Both the position numbers and the translations under genes were made by a program. The notes beneath the pieces are model-generated. The model worked only from the letters and a program-made list of their open reading frames with translations, ran no database searches and was not told the DNA's origin. Below are positions 48,929 through 56,932 of a stretch of DNA of 64,000 nt, piece by piece (position 1 is the stretch's first letter; each line of letters opens with the position of its first letter). Location: contig CAVPNJ010000009.1 in the NCBI GenBank assembly GCA_963706785.1, positions 236,026-300,025 on the forward strand. Direction: 5' to 3'. Source of the stretch: Pollutimonas sp963706785 (GTDB lineage Bacteria > Pseudomonadota > Gammaproteobacteria > Burkholderiales > Burkholderiaceae_B).

Positions 48929-49698
48929 GATTCGATCTCCAAATTGCGTAGTTCAAGGATGGCGTTGCGTGTCACAGCCAGCAAATCTTCCCCTGACAAG
49001 GGATATTCAATTGCGCGCGGCACATGCTGCGGCATTGCCCTCAAAATGGAGCGCCATGGAGCAGACGAATCGGTCAGCGGTACCGCAACCCACCGTCCAG
49101 GCTGCCGTTGCACGCCTTTGCAATGTACGTAGTGCACTCTTTCTGAAAAGGCTTGCGCGGCCTGCAAGGCGCATTCTCCGACCCAATGCCAGTTGCCCAT
49201 ATCGAAGGTCATGCCCAGATCCAGGCCGTTCTCGGCTGCGCTGCGAAAGAAGTGTTGCAAGCTGTCGATAGCACCCGCTGGCGCGGTCTGATCATTCTCG
49301 ATCAGCAGAGTAACGCCCTGCCCTGCAAGACGTTGTTTCAAGACGTCGAAAGTATTCGGGGTTGCCTTACCGAATGCCCCTATGGACATCTTCAAGACGC
49401 GGGCGTGCAAGACAAGAGCCGCGGAAAGACTACGGTCGAGTGCGGGCAGATTGAGTGCACCGTCGACATCCCACAGCATATCGGGGCATGAGTACACCGA
49501 AGCTAGCCCAGTGCTACGAATAGTGGCTGCCAACTCGATGAGTTCGTCATCGCGACCCTGCAAGAGCTCGCCGCGAACCTCAACGCCATCCGCCCCAGCC
49601 GCCTTGCACAATTCGATAAACCAGCGTTGCCCATGGCGACGAACCTCGCTCGCTCCGAAGGAGGTCAGAGAAACAATAATTTGACTGGAAGAATTCAT
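48925..49698 (-). CDS. kguE: sugar-phosphate isomerase/epimerase (KguE-like)
   Basis: 257 residues, a TIM barrel of the AP-endonuclease-2/xylose-isomerase family. Metal-binding segments include DGVEVRGELL, LLIENDQTA, GMTFDMGNWHW and VHYVHCKGV. The exact reaction of KguE is not settled in the literature I know; it accompanies 2-ketogluconate use in Pseudomonas. The start SSSQIIVSLTSFGASEVRRH resembles KguE. It is first of the three catabolic genes, 181 bases after the ABC ATPase gene, and overlaps kguK by 4 bases. Confidence 0.82.
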   Translation of the reverse strand: MNSSSQIIVSLTSFGASEVRRHGQRWFIELCKAAGADGVEVRGELLQGRDDELIELAATIRSTGLASVYSCPDMLWDVDGALNLPALDRSLSAALVLHARVLKMSIGAFGKATPNTFDVLKQRLAGQGVTLLIENDQTAPAGAIDSLQHFFRSAAENGLDLGMTFDMGNWHWVGECALQAAQAFSERVHYVHCKGVQRQPGRWVAVPLTDSSAPWRSILRAMPQHVPRAIEYPLSGEDLLAVTRNAILELRNLEIES

Positions 49699-49879
49699 GA
49701 TTCCGTATGAACCGTCTGGTGAACGGCCCGCTGAAGACAGGACACGTAAAGACGCGTGCCCTGGTATCGATACATCAAAACGACGGCCCGCCCGAAATGC
49801 TCAGGCTAGGCGCGTGTTTGTGAGAAGCTCGGTGTGCTTGCGCCTATTGCGCGAACACCATAACTTAAATCCCGGAGGA

Positions 49880-50674
49880 TCAAGAATTCAGGATCTGACC
49901 CAGGAAACTTCGTGTCTTCTCGTTTTCCGGATTGCTGAAAAACTTCTCCGGCGATGACTGCTCGATAATCTTGCCGTCCGCCATGAAGATTACCCGGTCC
50001 GCGACACTGCGGGCGAAGCCCATTTCATGCGTCACGCATAGCATCGTCATGCCGTCCTCGGCAAGGCCGATCATGGTGTCCAGCACTTCTTTGACCATTT
50101 CCGGATCCAGCGCGGAAGTCGGTTCGTCGAACAGCATGATTTTGGGCGTCATGCAAAGCGCACGGGCAATCGCGACCCGCTGTTGCTGCCCGCCCGACAA
50201 TTGACTGGGATACTTTTTAGCCTGATCCGCAATACGGACGCGAGTCAAGTACTTCATGGCAATCGCTTCCGCGTCTTGCGCATTGATGCCTCGCGAACGC
50301 ATGGGCGCCAGCATGCAATTCTGCAGGACAGTCATGTGGGGGAACAGATTGAACTGCTGGAACACCATACCCACTTCCTGGCGAATCGCCTCGATGTTGC
50401 GGGAATTGGCGGTCAGGTCGATGCCATCGACCACAATGCGGCCCTGTTGTATCTTTTCAAGCCCGTTGATGCAGCGAATCAGTGTCGATTTTCCGGAGCC
50501 CGACGGGCCGCAGATAACGATTCGTTCGCCGGCGGCGACGCTCAGATTGACTTCAGTGAGGGCGTGGAATTTGTCGTACCACTTGTTGAGGGCTTCGATT
50601 TCGATGATCGTTCCACCCTCCGGGGCGGAACGATTCGATTCATCGACAGCAAGCGTGGTTTGTCTGTCAGTCAT
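49880..50674 (-). CDS. polar-amino-acid-type ABC transporter ATP-binding protein
   Basis: 264 residues, single ATPase of the GlnQ/HisP class. Walker A CGPSGSGKSTLIRCINGL, Q-loop in VFQQFNLFPHMTV, signature LSGGQQQRVAIARAL, Walker B IMLFDEPTSALDPEMV and the switch TLLCVTHEMGFARSVA. It energises the two permeases upstream. Unusual only by its company: it lies between the receptor gene and the kgu-type catabolic genes and not beside amino-acid genes. Confidence 0.93.
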   Translation of the reverse strand: MTDRQTTLAVDESNRSAPEGGTIIEIEALNKWYDKFHALTEVNLSVAAGERIVICGPSGSGKSTLIRCINGLEKIQQGRIVVDGIDLTANSRNIEAIRQEVGMVFQQFNLFPHMTVLQNCMLAPMRSRGINAQDAEAIAMKYLTRVRIADQAKKYPSQLSGGQQQRVAIARALCMTPKIMLFDEPTSALDPEMVKEVLDTMIGLAEDGMTMLCVTHEMGFARSVADRVIFMADGKIIEQSSPEKFFSNPENEKTRSFLGQILNS

Positions 50675-50692
50675 GATAAATCGCTAAGTGAA

Positions 50693-51499
50693 TCAGGAGG
50701 CTTTCAGCGCGGGCAAAGGCGTACCCAGCCATTTCTCGTACAGCTTGCTGAATTCGCCGTTCTTGATGTTTTTATCAACGAGGTCGTTGATAGTCTGGAG
50801 TGTCTTGGCTTCGCCGGGGCGCATGGCTACGGCCATTTCCTGTTGGAGCAAAACGAATTTGTTCTCAAAACGGTCGGGAGCACGCTGGGCAATTTGCGCT
50901 GCCACTGTCGTCGAGCAACCAATCGCATCGACTTGACCGGACAACAAGGCCTGCATGGCCGAAGCATCGTCGTCAAAGCGGCGGATGTTTGCATCCTTGG
51001 GTGCTATCTTGCTTACGGCAATATCCTGGGTGCTGGCACGAGCCACGCCGATGCGCAGACCGGACAAGTCTTCTGGCTTGGTGATCTTGGCATCTTTGCC
51101 CCCGAACACGACGATTTGGGCTGCCGAGTAGGGATGCGAGAACTGTACTTGTTTTGCACGCTCTGGAGTAATGGCAAGCGAGGCAATCAGCATATCGACC
51201 TTATTGGTCAGCAAGTACGGGATGCGATTGGGGCCTGTGACGGCGACGATATTTACCTTCACGCCGAGATCCTGGGCCAGCTTCTTGGCTACGTCAGCGT
51301 CGTAACCGTCAGGTTTGTTTTCGCCGTTCAATATTCCGTATGGCGGAAAGTCGACCAGCATGCCGATGGTGAGCTCGCCCTTTTCTTTGATTCGATCTAT
51401 GGTTTCCGCGTTGGCCGCGGTCGCGCCCAGCGATAAGGCTGTGCAACTGGCCAGCAATGTTGCGCCTACGAAAGTACGCATTTTCTTGATTACGAACAT
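50693..51499 (-). CDS. polar-amino-acid-family ABC receptor, probable sugar-acid binder
   Basis: 268 residues with a signal peptide (MFVIKKMRTFVGATLLASCT to TAANAET). The start at 51499 follows a GGAGAG site; a longer frame is not supported. The family-3 receptor fold is clear: GELTIGMLVDFPPYGI, PDGYDADVAKKLAQDL, and SLAITPERAKQVQFSHPY, where the Arg that grips an alpha-carboxylate is kept. At the spot where amino-acid receptors have Asp to hold the amino group (GlnH: DAVLHD), this protein has DAIGCST. That fits a ligand with a carboxylate but no amino group, such as 2-ketogluconate. Confidence 0.9.
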   Translation of the reverse strand: MFVIKKMRTFVGATLLASCTALSLGATAANAETIDRIKEKGELTIGMLVDFPPYGILNGENKPDGYDADVAKKLAQDLGVKVNIVAVTGPNRIPYLLTNKVDMLIASLAITPERAKQVQFSHPYSAAQIVVFGGKDAKITKPEDLSGLRIGVARASTQDIAVSKIAPKDANIRRFDDDASAMQALLSGQVDAIGCSTTVAAQIAQRAPDRFENKFVLLQQEMAVAMRPGEAKTLQTINDLVDKNIKNGEFSKLYEKWLGTPLPALKAS

Positions 51500-51561
51500 G
51501 TTATGTCTCTCCAGGATTGAATTACGACATCGATAAAATAAAGGATCGGATCCCGCACTTC

Positions 51562-52215
51562 TTAGCGTGACAGCGAAACGGCCATACGCCGTTCCATGTG
51601 GGCAGCCAACAAAGACAAAGGCCAGCACAATAAAAAGTAAATAAGCGCAACGACCGAAAACACGACCATAGGCTCGAAAGTAGCGTTATTAATAATTTGT
51701 CCCGCACGGGTCAGTTCAGTGAAACCGATAATGGCAGCCAGTGACGTACCTTTCACGATTTGAACCAGGTAACCGACGGTAGGCGGCACGGCTATTTTCA
51801 TGGCTTGCGGCAACACGACATCGCGCATTTTGTGACGATATGACAACCCTACGGCCTCGGCTGCTTCCCATTGACCGCGCGGAATCGCTTCGATACAGCC
51901 GCGCCATATCTCGCCCAGAAAAGCACCGCTATTAAGCGTCAAACCGACAGCGGCGGCGACCCATGGGTTGATATCGAGCCCCACGACGGGCGCACCGAAA
52001 AACACCAGAAACAGCTGCAGCAGCAAGGGGGTACCCTGAAACAGCCTGATAAAGCCAGTCGACAGGGTGCGCGCCACGTTATTCTCGGACGTACGCGACA
52101 ACGCCAGGATGAGGCCGACGATCCCACCGCCTATGAAGGCAATGATAGACAACAGGATGGTCCATTGAGCAGCCTCGAGAATGAACCAAAAATCAGAGTA
52201 GCCAAATGTACGCAT
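51562..52215 (-). CDS. amino-acid-type ABC transporter permease, second subunit
   Basis: 217 residues, five predicted helices, GlnP/HisM class. The N-terminal helix is WTILLSIIAFIGGGIVGLIL, the LxRGTPLLLQLFLVFFG-type motif is LFQGTPLLLQLFLVFFG, and the EAA loop is WEAAEAVGLSYRHKMRDVVL. ATG 52215 overlaps the stop of the preceding permease gene (TAATG), so the two subunits are translated together as a heterodimer. Confidence 0.92.
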   Translation of the reverse strand: MRTFGYSDFWFILEAAQWTILLSIIAFIGGGIVGLILALSRTSENNVARTLSTGFIRLFQGTPLLLQLFLVFFGAPVVGLDINPWVAAAVGLTLNSGAFLGEIWRGCIEAIPRGQWEAAEAVGLSYRHKMRDVVLPQAMKIAVPPTVGYLVQIVKGTSLAAIIGFTELTRAGQIINNATFEPMVVFSVVALIYFLLCWPLSLLAAHMERRMAVSLSR

Positions 52216-52886
52216 TATCGACGGTCCGGATAATTTAGGCCCCACTGGTAAATCAGTCGGAACAAATAAGAAAAAGCGAGCGTCAACAACAGATAAATTC
52301 CGGTAATGACGATGTAGATTTCGAAGCTGCGAAATGTCTGGGACTGAAGGTTTGCGGCGACCGAGGTCAAGTCGTCGGCCGATATCACGGACACGACGCT
52401 GGAAGCAAGCATCAGAAGAATGAACTGGCTGGTCAGCGCCGGATAGATGGCGCGCATGGCGGGCTTCAGTATGACGAAGCGAAAAATTTCATAGCGCGAC
52501 AGGCTTAACGCCGTGCCGGCTTCAATTTGCCCTCTGGGTATGGACTCGATACCCGCACGCACAATCTCCGTTGCATAAGCACCAAGATTAAACACCATGG
52601 CAACCAAGGCGGCAGTGTAAGGCGACCAACGGACGCCAATAGTGGGCAGCGCAAAGAAGAAGAAAAAAAGCTGTACCAGGAAGGGTGTATTGCGTATGAC
52701 TTCGATATACGCATTGATCAGCCAGCGCAGCGGCGCGGGACCGGCTGTTTTACCCCAGGCGCACAATACCGCGACCGCTGACCCGAGGACCATGGCGAGG
52801 AAGGACAACTGAATAGTCATCCAGGTGCCGTGAAGCAATAAAGGCCAAGCCTCGAAAACCGGACCGAATTGGAAGGAATAATTCAC
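52215..52886 (-). CDS. amino-acid-type ABC transporter permease, first subunit
   Basis: 223 residues of the same class. Landmarks are WMTIQLSFLAMVLGSAVAVL, the RNTPFLVQLFFFFFALPTIG segment, AYATEIVRAGIESIPRGQIE and the EAA loop GTALSLSRYEIFRFVILKP. First gene of the leftward transporter-kgu operon; its start is about 145 bases from a perfect PtxS operator at 53031-53044, so the whole operon is probably induced by 2-ketogluconate. Confidence 0.92.
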   Translation of the reverse strand: MNYSFQFGPVFEAWPLLLHGTWMTIQLSFLAMVLGSAVAVLCAWGKTAGPAPLRWLINAYIEVIRNTPFLVQLFFFFFALPTIGVRWSPYTAALVAMVFNLGAYATEIVRAGIESIPRGQIEAGTALSLSRYEIFRFVILKPAMRAIYPALTSQFILLMLASSVVSVISADDLTSVAANLQSQTFRSFEIYIVITGIYLLLTLAFSYLFRLIYQWGLNYPDRR

Positions 52887-53030
52887 GTTATTTTTAAACC
52901 TTAGGCATTGCCAGCGGATAAAAGCATACCGCGTGATTCAGAAAATACCTACTTAAAACAAGGATACCGTCAGCAACTTCCAACCGGCAATGCCGTGAGG
53001 GCACGATAGTGTTGAAAGACAAGACGACCA

Positions 53031-53044
53031 TGAAACCGGTTTCA
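53031..53044. promoter_or_regulatory. PtxS operator
   Basis: TGAAACCGGTTTCA, a perfect 14-bp palindrome identical to the published Pseudomonas PtxS site, lies between the end of the LacI-family gene and the first permease gene. It is the strongest single clue that the operon handles 2-ketogluconate. Confidence 0.88.
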
Positions 53045-53123
53045 CAGTCAGGCCACGAAAGCGGCAAATTATATCAGCACTTATTCAGCGGACGATTTTT
53101 CCTAGCATTTTTACGCTACAAGA

Positions 53124-54152
53124 TTATTGCTGCGAAGATCCCCGTTCCAGCAGCGTTCCCGGCAGCAAAACCTTGCGTACCGGCACATTCGAGCCACCGA
53201 CGCGCTGCATAAGACACTGGGCTGCCAGGCGGCCGAGCTCGGCTGTCGGCTGGGATACTGTACTGATGCCGGGGCCCACATAAGGCGCCCATTCGGTATC
53301 GTCTATGCCAACAAGGCCAATATCTTTACCCAGGCGCCAGCCCAGACGCGCAATAGCAGCCACAATGCGCAAAGTTACTACGGCATTATTGGCAATGACG
53401 GCAGGCGTCGTGGATCTGGCCTGCGCCCGCGCACGAGCCTCTTGCAAGGCATTTATCAATGTATCGGTTTTCTCTTCGTGGCTTTCTACACATGTGCCCG
53501 ATGCGACGGCACTGTGCTCCGCAATAAAGGCCCGGAAAGCCGTAACCCGCTCGATGCGTGAACTTATGTTGGCCAGGGGCTCAGAAACCAACAATAGTTC
53601 CTCGTACCCCGCATCCACCAAATGTCGGGCGCTAAGGTAAATGGCCTGACGGTTATCCAGCGAAACGAAATCGACATCTAGCCCCTGATGCAGACGATCC
53701 ACCAGGACAATCGGCCTGCCTTGCCGCGCCGTTTCAAGCAATGCTCCCGCGTCGTAACCCATCGTATTAAGAATGAACCCTTCAACGCGGTACGACGACA
53801 AGGCTCGTATTCCAGCGCTCTCGCGTTCGATCTCGTTGCCTAGGTTGAACAACATCAACAGATATCCCGCTTCGCGGCACGCCTGTTCGACACCGCGCAA
53901 CACCGCTACCGAATAGGGATTGGTGATATCGGCGACTACCAAGCCGATCAGACGGGACCTTCCCCGCTTAAGCGCCTGGGCCATGGGACTGGGCGTGTAG
54001 CCCATTTCCGCAATTGATAACGCGACGCGGTCGGCAATTTCAGGCGAAAGCAAAGTTTCCCGATGATTCAGAAACCGGGACACGGTGGCTTTGGAAACGC
54101 CAGCGTGGCGCGCCACGTCGGCAATGGTGTTGCGGCCAGGTGTTTTACTCAT
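53124..54152 (-). CDS. ptxS: LacI-family regulator, PtxS-like
   Basis: 342 residues. The N-terminal headpiece TIADVARHAGVSKATVSRFL is followed by the hinge with SPMAQALKRGRSRLIGLVVA and a periplasmic-binding-protein-type sensor domain with VGIDDTEWAPYVGPGISTV. PtxS represses kgu genes and releases DNA on binding 2-ketogluconate. Assignment rests on the adjacent perfect operator and the operon content. It reads in the same direction as the operon, whose promoter lies just beyond its stop. No second copy of the operator was found before its own start; a CCACTGC/GCAGTGG inverted repeat (54171-54195) is there instead. Confidence 0.83.
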   Translation of the reverse strand: MSKTPGRNTIADVARHAGVSKATVSRFLNHRETLLSPEIADRVALSIAEMGYTPSPMAQALKRGRSRLIGLVVADITNPYSVAVLRGVEQACREAGYLLMLFNLGNEIERESAGIRALSSYRVEGFILNTMGYDAGALLETARQGRPIVLVDRLHQGLDVDFVSLDNRQAIYLSARHLVDAGYEELLLVSEPLANISSRIERVTAFRAFIAEHSAVASGTCVESHEEKTDTLINALQEARARAQARSTTPAVIANNAVVTLRIVAAIARLGWRLGKDIGLVGIDDTEWAPYVGPGISTVSQPTAELGRLAAQCLMQRVGGSNVPVRKVLLPGTLLERGSSQQ

Positions 54153-54281
54153 GTTTATTTTTTATCATGCCCACTGCGTGGGAACAAAGCAGTGGACATT
54201 GTAGCGAGCTATCGATCGAGTTCGGGTCAGGCTTCGCCTGAATGCCGTCTTTCCGAGAACCTCTTTACAAGGCCGCCAACC

Positions 54282-54296
54282 TGTAGCTTAATTACA
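54282..54296. promoter_or_regulatory. HexR-like operator upstream of the zwf stub
   Basis: TGTAGCTTAATTACA lies 37 bases before the zwf start and has the same TGTAG...TACA arms as the palindrome before edd. It places the zwf-pgl-glk and edd-eda units under one regulator by inference. Confidence 0.6.
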
Positions 54297-54332
54297 TGAA
54301 AGCGCGACAACGCTTCAAAGAAAAAGGAACCC

Positions 54333-54455
54333 ATGTCCACCACACCGCCTTCCGATATCGTTTTTTTTGGCGGTACCTGCGACCTCGCCCTATACAAGCT
54401 GATGTCAGCGCTTTATCTGTCCCGTACGGACCGCGTGCGGCATGGGGTAGCCTGA
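54333..54455 (+). pseudogene. zwf: glucose-6-phosphate dehydrogenase, N-terminal stub
   Basis: 40 codons from ATG 54333 (after AAAGGAAC) read MSTTPPSDIVFFGGTCDLAL, then YKLMSALYLSRTD, ending in TGA. This is the start of G6P dehydrogenase, whose nucleotide motif is GGTGDLAxRKLLPALY; here the second motif Gly is Cys and two more conserved positions (Arg, Pro) are changed. The remaining ~450 residues are absent. The TGA is separated by one base from the pgl ATG, so the stub may now act only as a leader that couples translation to pgl. Confidence 0.88.
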
Positions 54456-54456
54456 C

Positions 54457-55131
54457 ATGTGGCACGAATTCCGCGACCAGGAAACTTACCTGACCGCATT
54501 GGTCGGCAACATTTCCCGGTTTCTCCGGGATGCCGTGCATATTCAGGGACATGCTGGTCTTGCCGTGTCCGGTGGAAAATCGCCTATTCCATTGTTCGCA
54601 CGGTTAAGCCAAGCCGATATTCCGTGGGACAAAATTCACATAACGCTGGTTGATGAGCGCTTCGTACCTCCCGCACACCCGGACAGCAATGAGTCCCTGG
54701 TTCGTAAATTTCTGTTGGTGAACCGCGCCAAGAGCGCTACCTTTTCGGGACTGATCAGCGATCCCGAAAATATTGAAGACTGTGTAATGCATGCCAATAG
54801 CCTGAATCAAAAGGTCGATATGGCGGTCCTCGGCATGGGCGACGACGGCCATACCGCATCGTTATTTCCGGCCGCAGCGCAGCTGAAACGCGCCTTGGAC
54901 GTCAAGCTGCCGGATCATTACATACACATTAGCCCACCCGCAGCTCAGCACGAAAGAATCAGCATGACCTTGACAGGGCTATTGAGCACCCAGCGACTGA
55001 TACTAGCCATCGCTGGCGCCAGGAAGCGCATTGTTTTCGAGCAGGCCGCACAGCAGTCCACGGCGACCATGCCCATCAGTTATCTGATCACCCAAACCGG
55101 AGTGCCTTTCGATGCATATTGGCATGCCTGA
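54457..55131 (+). CDS. pgl: 6-phosphogluconolactonase
   Basis: Hydrolyses 6-phosphogluconolactone to 6-phosphogluconate. 224 residues, DevB/SOL type. Conserved segments are HAGLAVSGGKSPIPLFARL, ITLVDERFVPPAHPDSNE and the catalytic-site loop AVLGMGDDGHTASLFP. It starts one base after the zwf stub and overlaps glk, as in an intact zwf-pgl-glk operon. With zwf gone here, its substrate would need another source of G6P dehydrogenase. Confidence 0.95.
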   Translation: MWHEFRDQETYLTALVGNISRFLRDAVHIQGHAGLAVSGGKSPIPLFARLSQADIPWDKIHITLVDERFVPPAHPDSNESLVRKFLLVNRAKSATFSGLISDPENIEDCVMHANSLNQKVDMAVLGMGDDGHTASLFPAAAQLKRALDVKLPDHYIHISPPAAQHERISMTLTGLLSTQRLILAIAGARKRIVFEQAAQQSTATMPISYLITQTGVPFDAYWHA

Positions 55132-55611
55132 ACATCCACTACATCTGATTGCCGACATCGGCGGAACCCACGCCCGATTCGCTTTATGCACCTCAGTACG
55201 AGACATAAACAAAATCAGCGTTCTAGCCGTGGCCGACTTTCCGACCATAGAACTGGCCATTTTCCATTACTTGAACACGACAGGCGCGCCACTGGTCAAA
55301 CATGCCATCATAGCGATCGCAAATCCAGTGCTCGGTGATCACGTGAAAATGACCAATTTTCCCTGGCAATTTTCAATTAACGCCACTCGTAAGGCCCTTG
55401 GGTTTGAAAAGCTCCACGTCATCAACGACTTTACCGCCCTGGCAATGGCGCTTCCGCATATTCCCCCCAACGAACTGCTTGCCGTCGGTGGCGACCGCGC
55501 CGTACCCGGCACCCCGCTGGGCCTGCTTGGCCCTGGAACCGGGCTGGGTGTGTCCGCCTTGATTCCTACGCCCAAGGGCACTTGGGTGCCGCTTGCAGCC
55601 GAAGGAGGCGG
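55112..55611 (+). CDS. glk: glucokinase, N-terminal part cut at a chimeric junction
   Basis: ATP-dependent glucose phosphorylation enzyme of the ROK-independent Glk family. The ATP/phosphate motif LIADIGGTHARFAL, the AIANPVLGDHVKMTNFPW stretch, HVINDFTALAMALPH and GPGTGLGVSALIP are all present in order. After GTWVPLAAEGG the family sequence (GGHxxF...) stops; the open frame runs on to 55957 only because it reads the opposite strand of a different gene. About 160 of ~330 residues are genuine. ATG 55124 (MPEHPLH) is an equally good start; both overlap the pgl end. Confidence 0.9.
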
Positions 55612-55617
55612 GCCTCC
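55604..55617. other. chimeric junction with 6-bp inverted repeat
   Basis: GGAGGC (55604-55609) and GCCTCC (55612-55617) around GG. To the left is rightward glk; to the right is the 3' portion of a leftward DUF3494 protein gene. Neither gene continues across. Gene style changes from betaproteobacterial to acidobacterial here. Confidence 0.8.
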
Positions 55618-56559
55618 CGCGGACACGACGACTCCGGTAGGCAATGAGTCTGTGAGGGGCCCGGTGAGCGTAGCTGCAGAGCTGTTTGGGTTACTCAGAG
55701 TGATGGTGAGGGTTGACACTCCGCCTGCAGCGATCGTGGCGGGGCTGAATGACTTCACAACAGTTGGTGGAATAGTTGGGACAGCGCACGCAGATATGGA
55801 AACGGTATTGGAGTCCATCGTGACCGCGCCATTACGCGCCAGAGCCCTGCCGGACATCGTTGCATTAGTGTCCAGAGAGATGCTGGTCAAGGCGAGAATA
55901 TTTCCGATGAAGGCGGTCCCAGTTCCAAGCGTCGCTGAGCTTCCGACCTGCCAGTAGTCGTTGCATTGTCCCGCCCCGTTGATCATCATCACGGACGAGT
56001 TAGTTGCTGTAATTAAGGTACTGGCTACCTGAAATACCCATATCGCGTTGGGATTGGCGCCAGCGTCCAGCGTGAGAACACCTGTTATCTGGGCCGTGGA
56101 CAGGAAACAGTAGACTCCGGGTACTAGCGTCAGGCTGCCCAGGTCCGTCGGAACTCCGAACGTGGTGTCGCAGGCTTGGCTTGTAAGGTCGAGATAAGCC
56201 GCTGTTGTGTCACTCTGCGCCTGCAGCGAGATCGCATCGGCTGAATGGATCGTTCCGCCAATTACCGAACCTGGTGGGAAGCCGGTGATGGCGGTGCCCG
56301 GACTTACTCCCAAGCCACCGAACACAAGGGTTGGGCCTGTGTTCGTCACTGCCTGGCCACCCAATACCGCGAAGCTCTGTGCTGTGCCCAGTGAAGGTGC
56401 CACTTGGGCCAAAGCTGCAACCGATGAGAACGTGCACAGAAGTGCAGTTAGTAAGACGGTAAAGGCGTGTCTAGCTGTCAAGGCCGTGGCGATTCTAAGG
56501 TGAAGTACGAGGCAGCTCAATCTAGTTTCCTGACCCACTTTATGCGACTCTATATTCAT
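55612..56559 (-). CDS. secreted ice-binding-like (DUF3494) protein with repeat-domain tail, truncated
   Basis: About 315 genuine residues. A signal peptide (FTVLLTALLCTFSSVAALAQ) is followed by the DUF3494 beta-solenoid: LGTAQSFAVLGGQAVTNTGP, GGLGVSPGTAITGFPPGSVI, LTLVPGVYCFLSTAQITGVL, WQVGSSATLGTGTAFIGNIL and GRALARNGAVTMDSNTVS. Residues ~275-315 (VVKSFSPATIAAGGVSTLTI then LSNPNSSAATLTGPLTDSLP) begin a DUF11-like surface repeat domain. The true C-terminus is lost at the junction. DUF3494 occurs in ice-binding proteins and in many adhesion proteins without that activity; the DUF11-like tail points to a surface protein. ATG 56559 gives a long n-region, so a later start is possible. Confidence 0.85.
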
Positions 56560-56932
56560 GGTGTTCCGCTCCTACCGTAAATCGGTATTGATGGCTCTAA
56601 TCTTAGGAACAGACTATCGCGCCGTAAGTTCAATATTGCTCACAAAGAGCCGCTGACAAATTTCTGCTTTGGATGAGGCGAGGGTGGCACTTATGGGGAG
56701 ACCATCGCAAGCAGCAGACGTTGATCAGAAACAGCATGAAGCAAGACGCGGCCTTACAGTTCAAGCCATTTTGTGGTCGGCGGTGAGTGGCTGGGCTGAC
56801 TAGTTGAGGTTCAGCGGGACCACACTATTCTTAGCACAGCACTTGTACGGGAACTACCGCAATCGTGCGACCGGTCGGGTGTTCGCACCGCGTCTATATG
56901 TGATAAGAATTACCACACTCTTCAACTCAGAT
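56560..56932. other. intergenic region, no gene seen
   Basis: 373 bases between the DUF3494 gene and the Crp/Fnr-type gene, both leftward. Presumably carries the promoter of the former. I see no convincing ORF, RNA or repeat. Confidence 0.5.

Noticed and set aside
50183..51436. Rightward 417-codon ORF opposite the ABC transporter genes
   Set aside because: It lies wholly antisense to the clear ATPase and receptor genes and shows no family feature; high GC third positions create long mirror frames.
55112..55957. A 281-residue complete glucokinase
   Set aside because: After ~166 residues the frame reads the back of the DUF3494 gene; the rest of glucokinase is missing.
55339..56559. A single 406-residue leftward protein spanning the junction
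   Set aside because: Its last ~90 residues are the opposite strand of glk and have no family; only residues 1-~315 are genuine.
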